From NCBI RefSeq assembly GCF_900090245.1, contig NZ_FMDN01000032.1:1-47656 (forward strand): a stretch of DNA of 47,656 nucleotides, given 5' to 3'. Below the pieces are notes generated by a model, which saw nothing but the letters and a program-made list of their open reading frames with translations, was not told the DNA's origin and did no database searches. The translations under genes were made by a program, and so were the position numbers. This DNA comes from Micromonospora halophytica. Lineage in GTDB: Bacteria; Actinomycetota; Actinomycetes; Mycobacteriales; Micromonosporaceae. Shown piece by piece: positions 1 through 7,586 of this stretch. How positions within the stretch are numbered: the stretch's first letter is position 1; the number at the start of each line of letters is the position of its first letter.

Positions 1-1700
1 CCTGAGTTCGGTCATTTCGTTAGTGCCCGAGGTCCGCCCATGGTGAGTGCGTCGATGATGGCTTGTCGTTCGGGGTCGATCTGGGGTGGGAACGTCTGCG
101 TGGCGTTGTTGATCGCGAGGGTGGCGGAGCGTAGCGGGCGTAGCTGACGCAGGACGTTGCGGATCGCGAGTCCGGTGCGGGTCTGCACTTCGCGGGTCAC
201 GGCCAGGGCGGTGAACACGATGGTCAGGTGTGCCTCGATGGCGTCTTTCGTGTGGTGGAACATGGGTCGGGCGGCGAGGTCGGTCTTGGACATGCGGAAG
301 GACTGCTCGACGTGCCACAGGTCGTGGTAGTTGGAGATCACCTCGGCAGGGCTCATCACGTTGTGGGTGATGTTGGTGACGTAGCCCTTGAGTCCGACGA
401 GTTTGCGTGCCCTGGCCAGCGACGCTTCGTCGAGGGTGCGGGCGGTGCCGTTGATGGTGACGAATCTCGGGGTCCTGGTCGTCTTCTCCCCGGCGATGAC
501 GGCCCGTGCTTTTGCCTCTTGGGCGTTGAGGGTCTTGTTGTCCCGGACGGCGCGGGTGGCCGAGTAGGACCACACCGCCCGCCACGCCGACGGGTGTGTT
601 CCTGGGTTCCACACCGGCTCGGCTTTGAGGGCGGGGTCGTTGTCCCGGTTGGCGCCGGTGCGGGGGGTGATCGTGTCGATGATCTGTCCGTCGGTGAAGT
701 AGTCCCCGTGCCAGCGGTAGTGGGACTCCAGGTCGATCGGCGCCTTGGTGGTGCGTGAACCGACGATGAAGCCGAGGCCGGCCTCGTCGAGTTCGCGCAG
801 GTTGGTCGCCGACAGCATGCCGGCGTCGGCGACGATGACCATGCCCGCGATGTGGTGGCGGGCCTGGAACTGGCGGATGACCGGCAGCAACGTCAACGTC
901 TCGGCCTTGTTGCCCTCGAAGCAGCCGATCTCCAACGGGAACCCGTATCGGTCGACCAGCAGCCCGACGACGATCTGCGGGTCCACACGTCGTTCCTTGG
1001 AGTATCCGACCTTGCGCAGGTCGTCTTCCTTGTCGGCCTCGAAGTACAACGTGGTCACGTCGTACAGGCAGAGGCTGACATCGCCGCTGCCCGTGGCGTG
1101 GGCGAAGCACAGTCGTGCGATCTGATCGCGGTAGCCGCCCTCGTGTGCGCGGATCAGGGTGCGGCGCATCGTCTTCTCGCTGGACGGCTTACGGCCCAGG
1201 TCGATCAGCACCCGACCGGTGTCGCGGATCGAGGTCGGTTCCACGATCCGCGCGATCACCAGATCCCGAAAGACCTTGTCGCCCACCGCGTCGAATCCCA
1301 AAGTGGTGAACACTGCGGCCAGCACGTCGTAGAGCACCCGCGACGCCGTCGACACCACCCGCGGCGCGGCGACCACCGCCGGCCCACGCACCGATGAATT
1401 CTCGACCTGGAACAACGCCGCGTCACCGACCGGGCCGACCAAGGCCGCCTTCGGCGCGACCGGCTCGACACCCAGCTCAAGCTCACCCTGCCCAGGATCG
1501 GCAAGAAGCTCGCGGGCCCGCGCGATCAGCAACCCCAACTCGGCCTCGGTATGCGCCGAGCCCACATGAGCAATGATCCGCCGCCGCCCACCGACGGACT
1601 CGGCGATCTGCACCGCCGTCGCGCCCGAGGCCGTCCGCACCCGCCGAATCCACGCCACGAACCCGAGCGTAAGACACCAATTAGTGCCTCAGAAACAACC
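1..1700 (-). mobile_element. IS1634-type insertion sequence (ends approximate)
   Basis: The element is defined by its single transposase gene, which occupies nearly all of it. The left end lies at or just outside the window edge, so inverted repeats cannot be established. A CTGAG motif occurs near the left edge and, in inverted orientation (CTCAG), near position 1690, which may belong to the termini, but the similarity beyond five bases is weak. TTAGTGCC occurs at about 20-27 and 1681-1688 in the same orientation. No passenger genes are visible. The transposase frame is intact, so the copy could be active. Confidence 0.55.
12..1658 (-). CDS. IS1634 family transposase
   Basis: This 548-residue DDE transposase would cut and join the ends of its own element. 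The N-terminus (WIRRVRTASGATAVQI, then a GSAH segment) is typical of IS1634-family transposases, and the length is usual for that family. Candidate catalytic acidic residues are D200 in CLYDVTTLYF, D278 in VIVADAGM and E451 in WHVEQSFRMSK. The frame has no interruption, so the enzyme looks functional. It stands alone with no resistance or accessory gene in the element, and is followed by a non-coding stretch leading to a tRNA-Val gene. IS family is assigned from recalled motifs, not from a database match. Confidence 0.88.
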   Translation of the reverse strand: MAWIRRVRTASGATAVQIAESVGGRRRIIAHVGSAHTEAELGLLIARARELLADPGQGELELGVEPVAPKAALVGPVGDAALFQVENSSVRGPAVVAAPRVVSTASRVLYDVLAAVFTTLGFDAVGDKVFRDLVIARIVEPTSIRDTGRVLIDLGRKPSSEKTMRRTLIRAHEGGYRDQIARLCFAHATGSGDVSLCLYDVTTLYFEADKEDDLRKVGYSKERRVDPQIVVGLLVDRYGFPLEIGCFEGNKAETLTLLPVIRQFQARHHIAGMVIVADAGMLSATNLRELDEAGLGFIVGSRTTKAPIDLESHYRWHGDYFTDGQIIDTITPRTGANRDNDPALKAEPVWNPGTHPSAWRAVWSYSATRAVRDNKTLNAQEAKARAVIAGEKTTRTPRFVTINGTARTLDEASLARARKLVGLKGYVTNITHNVMSPAEVISNYHDLWHVEQSFRMSKTDLAARPMFHHTKDAIEAHLTIVFTALAVTREVQTRTGLAIRNVLRQLRPLRSATLAINNATQTFPPQIDPERQAIIDALTMGGPRALTK

Positions 1701-1864
1701 CACCAACACCCAACACCCCAGGTCAGCGCCCTACACCCCATCGCCCCGCAAGCCGGTGACCAAACTCAGGTTCTACGCTCAACTCTCTCGCTCCACATGC
1801 CGCGCCACATCCTCGGCGCGCGGCAGCACCCCATCGTGTCCGAATCCTAGGCGCGATCGAGATC

Positions 1865-1889
1865 GGGCCCCGGGCCACGCCCGGGGCTC
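1865..1889. terminator. GC-rich hairpin, possible terminator
   Basis: Arms 1865-1875 and 1879-1889 pair over 11 bp (one G-T pair) around a 3-nt loop. There is no T-run, which is usual for actinobacterial terminators. It could end read-through from either side. Confidence 0.4.
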
Positions 1890-1988
1890 TGTGATAGCAG
1901 GGGCATACGACCCGTTAGGTGTCGGCGCGCCACCAGGTACCACCGTTCCTGCACGCGCCTACCTAATCGGCCACCCGGGCCGAACGTC

Positions 1989-2010
1989 CTGCTCCCAATC
2001 TGCTCCCAAT
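1989..2010. repeat. tandem 11-bp repeat (CTGCTCCCAAT x2)
   Basis: Two exact head-to-tail copies, 1989-1999 and 2000-2010, lie about 75 bp beyond the 3' end of tRNA-Val. Short repeats beside a tRNA 3' end are often integrase arm or attachment sequences, but no integrase gene is present here. Confidence 0.6.
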
Positions 2011-2026
2011 TTAAGGGGTCACACGG

Positions 2027-2065
2027 CAGAAGCCCGTTACCGCTGGTTCCGGTGACGGGCTTCTG
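2027..2065 (-). terminator. terminator of tRNA-Val
   Basis: Arms 2027-2041 and 2051-2065 pair over 15 bp with one mismatch or wobble around a 9-nt loop. It begins 20 bp downstream of the tRNA on its transcribed strand, the expected place for its terminator. Confidence 0.65.
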
Positions 2066-2084
2066 ACCTGCATACATCTACGGT

Positions 2085-2155
2085 GGGCGATACTGGGATC
2101 GAACCAGTGACCTCTTCGGTGTGAACGAAGCGCTCTCCCGCTGAGCTAATCGCCC
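2085..2155 (-). tRNA. tRNA-Val(CAC)
   Basis: The minus strand folds as a 71-nt cloverleaf. The acceptor stem GGGCGAT pairs with ATCGCCC, and there is a D-arm with GCTC/GAGC. The anticodon stem CTTCG/CGAAG encloses the loop TTCACAC with anticodon CAC, and the T-arm carries TTCGATC. The anticodon reads GUG, so it charges valine. CCA is not encoded. An IS element and repeats sit beyond its 3' end, consistent with a tRNA gene acting as an integration hot spot. Confidence 0.93.
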
Positions 2156-2167
2156 TCAGCGCCGTTG

Positions 2168-2195
2168 ACTCTACCTGATCGAGGGACCGGACCAA
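2168..2195 (-). promoter_or_regulatory. probable promoter of tRNA-Val
   Basis: On the minus strand a TTGGTC (-35; 2190-2195) and TAGAGT (-10; 2168-2173) are separated by 16 bp. The -10 lies 12 nt upstream of the mature tRNA 5' end. Confidence 0.55.
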
Positions 2196-2239
2196 AAACC
2201 CGGGGTCCCGCGCGTCCCGGACGAGTGGTCAAGGCGAGG

Positions 2240-2860
2240 TCAGTTCGTCGCGAGGTAGTGCAGCAGCCGCGCCACCAGGTCGATCCCGAGGCTGTACTTG
2301 AGCGACAGCCACACCACGGTCGCCACGAAGACCAGGCCGACCGATCCGAGCACGAAGCGCACCGGAAGCGATCGTGACGTCACCCATCGCGTCCAGTTGT
2401 GCACGTGCCGCCGGGTGAAGCCGAGCAGCCGTCGCGCCCAGTGGAACTCGACGGCCCAGATGGCGAGGCCGGCGATCACGATCAGCCAGCCCGGGCCGGG
2501 CAGCGGGATGAGGGCGATGCCTACGGTCACCACCAGCGCCCCGGCGACGGCGACGAAGATCTTGAGGGTGACCCGGCCGGTGGGGTTGGCGCGGATCAGG
2601 TCGAGGGTGGTGCGGATTCGCTGCCGCCAACCGGAACGCGGTCGGTCGGCCACGGCGGTGCCGGCGCCACCCGTCGCGGCAGGGCGACCGGGGCGCGAAG
2701 AGGCGGGACGGCGGCCGGAGCGGCCGTCGGCGACCGTCCGTCCGTCCCGGTCGGGCTGATCCATCGGCACCGCGTCTCCCCGCCTTTCGGCTGCTCGGAC
2801 CCCTACTTCTGGTGAGCCGGTCGCGGTGCGCACATCCATTGAGGATCGGTTCGTGACCAT
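2240..2860 (-). CDS. TIGR02611-like PGPGW transmembrane protein
   Basis: This small membrane protein belongs to the PGPGW-motif family (TIGR02611), whose function is unknown. The N-terminal ~75 residues are charged and low-complexity. Then come two closely spaced hydrophobic segments, the second running through the signature LPLPGPGWLIVIAG, followed by WAxEFHWARRLL and a third hydrophobic segment near the C-terminus. Two starts are possible: the ATG at 2860 with a GAGGGG just upstream, or the ATG at 2764 preceded by GGCGGGGAGA. The shorter form is closer to the usual family length. It is divergent from the ssgB-like gene, with about 270 bp of promoter DNA between them. Confidence 0.8.
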   Translation of the reverse strand: MVTNRSSMDVRTATGSPEVGVRAAERRGDAVPMDQPDRDGRTVADGRSGRRPASSRPGRPAATGGAGTAVADRPRSGWRQRIRTTLDLIRANPTGRVTLKIFVAVAGALVVTVGIALIPLPGPGWLIVIAGLAIWAVEFHWARRLLGFTRRHVHNWTRWVTSRSLPVRFVLGSVGLVFVATVVWLSLKYSLGIDLVARLLHYLATN

Positions 2861-3133
2861 TTCACCCCTCAGTGTCGCCCCGGCCCGTCACTTGCGCAGA
2901 CCACTGGACGTTACCGGAGTAAGTCGACGACTGAACCACCCGACTTCGGGCGGGCTCCCGCACTGGGCAGAGCCGGAAATCCTACAAGAATTTTCACATT
3001 CTGGAGGCGTTTCCGACCCCCTTCCCACCACTGGGTGAAGTCAGCGTATGGCGGAGCGTAGCCAGAGGTAGCACCTGAGTATGGGAAAAGCGGGACACGC
3101 GCGTTCCGCAGCGGTGCCGGGGGGAGAACGTCC

Positions 3134-3565
3134 ATGAGTGTCATCCGACCGACGACCGTAGAGGTCGAGACGTCGCTAAGGCTCGTCGCGCCTGACGCCA
3201 CCGCATTGCCGGTGCGTGCCAGCCTGCGCTACGACCCTGCTGACCCGTACGCGGTCCATGTCCTGTTCCACGCCGAATCCGCCGGTGGCGAGGCCGTGAG
3301 CTGGTCCTTCGCCCGAGAGCTGTTGGTCACCGGCCTCGACGAGCCGGCCGGGATCGGTGACGTCCGGGTCTGGCCGTGGGCCACACCGCGCGGCGACTTC
3401 GTCGCGCTGGCGCTGTCGTCGCCCGACGGAAACGCCCTGTTCGAGGTGCCGCGCAGCGTCCTGGTGCGCTTCCTGCGGCGGACGTACGTCGTCGTCCCGC
3501 GCGGCCGCGAGGCCGAGCACCTGGACGTCGACACCGCGGTGAACCGGCTGCTCGCCGGTCGCTGA
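3134..3565 (+). CDS. ssgB: SsgA-family sporulation/cell division regulator (SsgB-like)
   Basis: The 143-residue product matches the SsgA-like protein family, which recruits FtsZ and directs septum placement in sporulating actinomycetes. Family landmarks visible by eye are LRYDPADPYAVHVLFH (about residues 32-47), SWSFARELL, GDVRVWPW, ALSSPDGNALFEVP and a terminal FLRRTYVVVPRG region. Length and motif order are closest to SsgB, the most conserved member. The ATG is preceded by GGGGGAG about 6 nt upstream. It is monocistronic and followed by two hairpins. Its presence argues for a sporulating actinomycete such as Micromonospora. SsgB versus another SsgA-like paralogue is inferred. Confidence 0.85.
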   Translation: MSVIRPTTVEVETSLRLVAPDATALPVRASLRYDPADPYAVHVLFHAESAGGEAVSWSFARELLVTGLDEPAGIGDVRVWPWATPRGDFVALALSSPDGNALFEVPRSVLVRFLRRTYVVVPRGREAEHLDVDTAVNRLLAGR

Positions 3566-3577
3566 ACCACCCGATCG

Positions 3578-3610
3578 GAGCCGCGCGGATCTGCCGAGTC
3601 CGCGCGGCTC
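3578..3610 (+). terminator. terminator after ssgB-like gene
   Basis: A perfect 12-bp stem (3578-3589 with 3599-3610) and 9-nt loop begins 12 bp after the stop codon. It also lies downstream of the convergent SDR gene. Confidence 0.75.
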
Positions 3611-3622
3611 CGGCTCGCCTCC

Positions 3623-3652
3623 TCCCGGGTACGACCACCGCCCGACCCGGGA
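3623..3652. terminator. second hairpin between convergent genes
   Basis: TCCCGGGT (3623-3630) pairs with ACCCGGGA (3645-3652) over 8 bp. It lies 9 bp beyond the stop of the leftward SDR gene and may terminate that transcript. Confidence 0.5.
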
Positions 3653-3661
3653 CGGCCACGC

Positions 3662-4441
3662 TCAGCCGTGCGTGGTGATGCCGCCGTCGACCGGGATCAC
3701 CGCGCCGGTGAGGTACGCCCCGGCCCGGGACGACAGGTAGATGGCGGTCCCGGCCATGTCTTCGGGCCGGCCGATCCGCCTCAGCGGCACCTGCTGCTCG
3801 ATCGCCGCGCGCGACTGCGGGTCGTCCAGGGCGAAGGCCATCATCTTGCTCTCGAACGGCCCGGGCGCGATGGCGTTGACCGTGATGTGCTCCCCGGCGA
3901 GCTGGTGGGCGAGGCTGCGGGTCAGCATGTGCACGGCCGCCTTGGTGGCCGAGTACGCGTACACCTCCATGAACGGCACGCGGAGGCCGTCGATCGAGCC
4001 GATGTTGATCACGCGGGCGGGGTCGTCGGCGCCGGCGGCGGCGGCGCGCAGCGCCGGCAGCAGCGCGGTGGTGAGCCGGAAGACGGCCTTGACGTTGACC
4101 GCCCAGAGCTTGTCGAATGCGGCCTCCGGGTACGACTCCAGCGGCGCACCCCAGGTGGCGCCGGCGTTGTTGACCAGCACGTCGAGCCGGTCGGTGCGCT
4201 CCCTGACGGCGGCGGCGAGCCCCTCGGCGCCCTCGTCGTGGCCGAGGTCGGCCGGGATGGCCTCGCAGCGCCCCTCGGCGGAGAGTTCCCTGGCCACCGT
4301 CTCGCAGACGTCGGCCTTGCGGGACGAGATGATCACGCGGGCGCCGGCCTGCACGAAACCTCGGGCGATCATCAGCCCGATCCCGCGCGAGCCTCCGGTG
4401 ACCAGGACCGTCTTGCCGGCGACCGAGAACAGTTCCGTCAT
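3662..4441 (-). CDS. SDR family oxidoreductase
   Basis: This is a 259-residue classical short-chain dehydrogenase/reductase, a soluble NAD(P)H-dependent enzyme. The Rossmann motif TGGSRGIG is near residue 15, NNAG is near residue 90, and the active-site segment is INIGSIDG ... YAYSATKAA with the catalytic Ser, Tyr and Lys. PVDGGITTHG closes the protein. The overall pattern (glycine motif, LSSRAGAYLTGAVIPVDGG ending) resembles RhlG-type 3-oxoacyl reductases and glucose 1-dehydrogenase-like SDRs, but the substrate cannot be told from sequence. It is divergent from the AraC-type regulator, which may control it. Confidence 0.88.
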   Translation of the reverse strand: MTELFSVAGKTVLVTGGSRGIGLMIARGFVQAGARVIISSRKADVCETVARELSAEGRCEAIPADLGHDEGAEGLAAAVRERTDRLDVLVNNAGATWGAPLESYPEAAFDKLWAVNVKAVFRLTTALLPALRAAAAGADDPARVINIGSIDGLRVPFMEVYAYSATKAAVHMLTRSLAHQLAGEHITVNAIAPGPFESKMMAFALDDPQSRAAIEQQVPLRRIGRPEDMAGTAIYLSSRAGAYLTGAVIPVDGGITTHG

Positions 4442-4577
4442 GCCCGTCCCATCACGCGTCGGTGGACCTACCGCTCGGTAACGTAGCCCGGCCCCGGTGC
4501 CCGGACAACCCCGCGTACGCGACAGCAGTCCCGTCGCCGGGATGCGACCGCGGCCGGCTCGGGCTACGGTCGAGCTG

Positions 4578-5474
4578 ATGGTCCCTTCCGGTCAGCTCTC
4601 CCCGGCAACCTGTCCCGACCTGTCCGAGGTCGGCCTGCTCGACCTCGGCGACCTTGCGCCCGAGCCCGGCTGGCGCCGCCCGGTCCTGCTCGACGCCGAC
4701 CTGCTCATCCTGGTCACCGGCGGCCACGGCACCGCCGAGCTGGACTTCCGCGCCCTGCCCTGCCGTCCCGGCACGCTGCTGCGGGCCCGCCCCGGCCAGG
4801 TGCTGCGCTGCTCCCCCGGCCTCGACGCGACGGTGGTGCGCTGGCACGGCGAGGCGCTGCACGGCCTGGACGTCGACGCCGACGCCGTCCCCACCCACCA
4901 CCAGCTCGCCGGCGAGGACGAGGACGCGGTCATCAACGAGGTGACCCAGCTGATGGTCGACGTCCGCCGGCACCGGGGCGACCCGGCCGCCCGCCCGCTG
5001 CTGCGCCACCAGCTCGCCGTGCTGCTGCTGCGCCTGGGCCTGCTGCCGGCGAAGGCGGGGCCGGAGGCGGACGGCGCGCACCGTGCGGAGGTGGCCACCT
5101 TCCGCCGGCTCTGCCGCGAGATCGAACGCGGATATCAGCACACCCGCCGGGTGGAGGACTACGCGGCCCGGCTCGGCTGCTCGGTGCGTACCCTCACCCG
5201 GGCCTGCCTGGCGGTGACCGGGCGCAGCGCCAAGCAGGTCGTCGACGAGCGGGTCGCGCTCCAGGCCAGCCGGCTGCTCGCCGCCACCGACGAGCCGGTG
5301 GCCCGGATCGGTCGTCGGCTCGGCTTCCCCGAGCCGACCAACTTCGGCCGCTTCTTCACCCGGGAGGTCGGGGTCAGCCCGGGGGCCTTCCGGGCGGCCC
5401 GCGCCGAGCCGCCGCCCCGGATCGTCCGGCCCCGCCCGCCCGCCGAGCCGACCACCGGCATCGGGCGGGCATGA
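4578..5474 (+). CDS. AraC family transcriptional regulator
   Basis: An N-terminal cupin-like sensor domain (about residues 20-120, with a GHGTAELDFR and RPGQVLRC pattern) is followed by a C-terminal AraC/XylS double helix-turn-helix. The DNA-binding part includes VEDYAARLGCSVRTLTRAC and the conserved second helix region ARIGRRLGFPEPTNFGRFF with the GVSPGAFR ending. The ATG at 4578 was chosen because similarity to the sensor domain starts after it; in-frame GTG 4497 and ATG 4542 would add a non-conserved extension. It is divergent from the SDR gene and may regulate it; the effector is unknown. Confidence 0.85.
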   Translation: MVPSGQLSPATCPDLSEVGLLDLGDLAPEPGWRRPVLLDADLLILVTGGHGTAELDFRALPCRPGTLLRARPGQVLRCSPGLDATVVRWHGEALHGLDVDADAVPTHHQLAGEDEDAVINEVTQLMVDVRRHRGDPAARPLLRHQLAVLLLRLGLLPAKAGPEADGAHRAEVATFRRLCREIERGYQHTRRVEDYAARLGCSVRTLTRACLAVTGRSAKQVVDERVALQASRLLAATDEPVARIGRRLGFPEPTNFGRFFTREVGVSPGAFRAARAEPPPRIVRPRPPAEPTTGIGRA

Positions 5475-5673
5475 TGCCCGGGGGCCGATGTCCGCGCGCG
5501 GCGACCACCGGGCCGGGCGGGTCCGGTACGAGGGCGCGGCGCGGAGTCCGCCGCGAATTCGGGTGGTCGGGGCGGCAGGTCCCCGACGAGTTCGGCCTCG
5601 CGGAGATAGAGGGCCGCCTCCCGGCGCACGTCCGTAGGTTGACGGCTCCGCCCGACGCCTGGGAGCCGCGCTG

Positions 5674-6192
5674 ATGCCCACCCCCGTCCTGCACACCGAC
5701 CGGTTGCTGCTGGAGCCCTACCGCCCGGACGACGCCGAGGACGCCGTCACGCTGCTCACCGACCCCGAGGTGGGCCGGTTCATGGGCGACGGGCCGCTCA
5801 CCCCGGCCGAGGCCGCAGCCCTGTTCGGGCGGGTGTTCAGCACGGTGTACGCGAACGACCTCTTCGACGTCTGGGCGGTACGCCGCGACGGCCGGTACGT
5901 CGGGCACGCCGAGATCAAGCGGACCGACCAGGTGGACGGCCACGAGATCATCTACGCCCTGACGAGGCCGGCCTGGGGCGGCGGCCTCGGCACCGAACTG
6001 GCCCGCGCCCTGGTCCGGTACGGCTTCGACACCCTCGACCTGCCCCGGGTGTACGCCACCGTGGCGGCCGAGAACCACGCCTCGCTGGCGCTGCTGGCCA
6101 AGCTCGGCTTCGTCCACGAGCGCGACGTCACCGAGGACGACGGCAGCGTCACCCGGGTGCTCGCCGTCGACCGGGTCGCCGTCACCACCTGA
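5674..6192 (+). CDS. GNAT family N-acetyltransferase (RimJ/RimL-like)
   Basis: The 172-residue protein has the Gcn5-related acetyltransferase fold and would move an acetyl group from acetyl-CoA to an amine. It begins LHTDRLLLEPYRPDDAEDA, the usual start of RimJ/RimL-like acetyltransferases. The acetyl-CoA loop is PAWGGGLGTELARALVRYGF (around residue 110), followed by VYATVAAENHASLALLAKLGF. The substrate (ribosomal protein, antibiotic or small molecule) is not predictable. It follows the AraC gene after about 200 bp and has no strong Shine-Dalgarno sequence, only a weak GGGAG within TGGGAGCCGCTG. Confidence 0.87.
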   Translation: MPTPVLHTDRLLLEPYRPDDAEDAVTLLTDPEVGRFMGDGPLTPAEAAALFGRVFSTVYANDLFDVWAVRRDGRYVGHAEIKRTDQVDGHEIIYALTRPAWGGGLGTELARALVRYGFDTLDLPRVYATVAAENHASLALLAKLGFVHERDVTEDDGSVTRVLAVDRVAVTT

Positions 6193-6392
6193 GTCCACGG
6201 GCTCACCGCGCCGCAGGCCGGCTCGGCGTCGACGCGGCTGCCTGCACGTTCGCCCGGCGCGGCACGTTCCGCCCACCGGGGACCTCGGCGCCGTCCAGGG
6301 CGGATCGGGAGCGGGTTTCGGATTTCGGCGATCCGGGCACGTTCGAGGTCGAGACGGCGGGGAAAGACAGGGAAGGCGAAGGGAGCCCCACC

Positions 6393-6572
6393 ATGGGTCT
6401 GATGTTCCGCAAGCGCAAGAAGTACGGGCCGATCATCCTGAACTTCACCGAGAACGGCTTCTCGTCGTGGAGCGTCAAGATCGGTCGCTGGTCCTGGAAC
6501 TCCCGTGCCAAGGCGCACCGCGTCGACCTGCCGGGGCCGCTCTCCTGGAAGCAGGACAAGTCCCGGGCGTGA
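6393..6572 (+). CDS. DUF4236 domain mini-protein (59 aa)
   Basis: A 59-residue ORF starts at ATG 6393 with AAGGGAG 7 nt upstream. It begins MGLMFRKRKKYGP, continues with ILNFTENGFSSWSVKIGRWSWN, and ends SWKQDKSRA. The FRKRxKxGP...LNxxxNGxSxW pattern matches DUF4236 proteins, a family of unknown function. The protein is very basic and aromatic-rich, and could bind nucleic acid or membrane. A 21-bp hairpin directly downstream acts as its terminator, so it is an independent short transcript. Function unknown. Confidence 0.82.
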   Translation: MGLMFRKRKKYGPIILNFTENGFSSWSVKIGRWSWNSRAKAHRVDLPGPLSWKQDKSRA

Positions 6573-6580
6573 CGTCCCGG

Positions 6581-6623
6581 GGCCGAGCGGGGCGCCGGTG
6601 GTCCACCGGCGCCCCGCTCGGCC
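6581..6623 (+). terminator. strong terminator after DUF4236 gene
   Basis: Arms 6581-6601 and 6603-6623 are perfectly complementary over 21 bp around a single central base. It starts 8 bp after the stop codon and also lies downstream of the convergent gene ending at 6666. Confidence 0.85.
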
Positions 6624-6665
6624 TTCCGCTCGCCTACTTCCCCGTGCCGGTCGAGCCGGACGTGG

Positions 6666-7562
6666 TCAGGCGGTTGGCCGGCCGGCCCCGGCGCTGATCA
6701 CCACGTCGCCGCCGAGGCGACCCTCGGCCGGGTCGCGGGTGACCGCTCCGGAGTGCAGCAGGCCGGTCAACGCGCCGACCGTGTCGGTGGCCCGGTAGGC
6801 GGTCGCGGTGACGGTGTGCCGGCGCAGCTCGGTGACCGTACGGGGGCCGGAGCGGGCCAGCTCGGCCAGCAGTTCACGGCGCAGCGGCGCCGGGTCGGGG
6901 TGCAGGGCGATGTCGAGCAGCCCGCCGGCCGGGTCGGCGGGATCGCGGTAGCGCACCCCGGCGAACTCGTCGACGGCCCAGAGCGTGTCCTTGAACGCCT
7001 CCATGTTCTTGTCCAGCCCGGTGCCGAAGGCGACCATCCGGGCCGCCGAGCCGTCGGCGGGGACCAGTTCGACCTCGCTGACCAGCGGGAATCCGGCGGC
7101 CGCCAGCGCCGGCCGGAGGGTGCCGGACGCCCCGGCGGTGAGCAGCAGCTCGGCCGGGCGACCACCGGCCGCGACGGCGCGCAGCGCCGGCTCGGGGGCG
7201 GCGCCGTCGACGAGGGCCAGCAGCGGCGCGCCGGCCGCGCCGGCCGCCTTGAGAGCGACCGGCAGCCGGGAGGGGTCGCCGGGCACCACGTGCACGGCCA
7301 CGTCGGCCGGCAGGGTGGCTTCGACCGCGCCCAGCCGGGCGGGCAGGTCGGGTCCGCCGCCGGCCAGCACCAGGACGGTCAGCCGCCGGCCCCGGAACCG
7401 GTCGGCGAACTCGGCCACCACCCGCAGCGCCGCTTCGGCGGTGCCGGGGTCGCCGGCGTACGCGAGGGCGAGGGTGGCGCGTCGGGAGCGGTGCATCGCC
7501 CCGGGCAGCCAGTGGTCGAGCTGCCGGACGAGCAGTTCACGCAGGACGGCGTCGGTGGACAT
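6666..7562 (-). CDS. uncharacterised protein, C-terminal half resembling TcmP-type proteins
   Basis: The 298-residue protein is soluble, Ala/Leu-rich and without signal peptide or membrane segment. The first half alternates strands and helices (TVLVLAGGG, PLLALVDGA, AELLLTAGA), like a Rossmann-type domain. The second half has MVAFGTGLDKNMEAFKDTLW, then RYRDP, then a winged-helix-like tail with RTVTELRRHTV and ALTGLLHSGAV. That ending recalls the C-terminus of three-Cys-motif partner (TcmP) proteins, which follow 'K..MW' with a helical winged region. The resemblance is by eye and weak. It converges on the DUF4236 gene and is followed upstream by a VOC gene on the same strand. Function unknown. 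Confidence 0.7.
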   Translation of the reverse strand: MSTDAVLRELLVRQLDHWLPGAMHRSRRATLALAYAGDPGTAEAALRVVAEFADRFRGRRLTVLVLAGGGPDLPARLGAVEATLPADVAVHVVPGDPSRLPVALKAAGAAGAPLLALVDGAAPEPALRAVAAGGRPAELLLTAGASGTLRPALAAAGFPLVSEVELVPADGSAARMVAFGTGLDKNMEAFKDTLWAVDEFAGVRYRDPADPAGGLLDIALHPDPAPLRRELLAELARSGPRTVTELRRHTVTATAYRATDTVGALTGLLHSGAVTRDPAEGRLGGDVVISAGAGRPTA

Positions 7563-7586
7563 CCTGCCGTTCTACCGTACGGGCGA

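Larger units (their letters stand above)
1659..2026. other. non-coding stretch between IS and tRNA-Val
   Basis: No convincing gene is seen. Open frames here are short and lack a ribosome binding site. The stretch holds a GC-rich hairpin (1865-1889) and a tandem 11-bp repeat (1989-2010). Its base composition is less GC-rich and more C/A-skewed than that of neighbouring genes, which fits decayed mobile DNA. Confidence 0.5.

Noticed and set aside
1847..2077. 76-codon minus-strand frame containing NWEQIGSRTFGPG
   Set aside because: It runs through the terminator hairpin and lacks a ribosome site. The peptide could be an integrase-end remnant, but there is nothing else to support a gene.
3376..3678. 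Alternative frames over the ssgB-like gene
   Set aside because: All are Arg/Ala-rich shadows without conserved motifs.
5471..5674. 67-codon frame overlapping the AraC stop and the GNAT start
   Set aside because: Start and stop overlap its neighbours like a coupled gene, but the peptide is Arg/Gly-rich like a shadow frame and has no ribosome site. I keep it only as a possibility.
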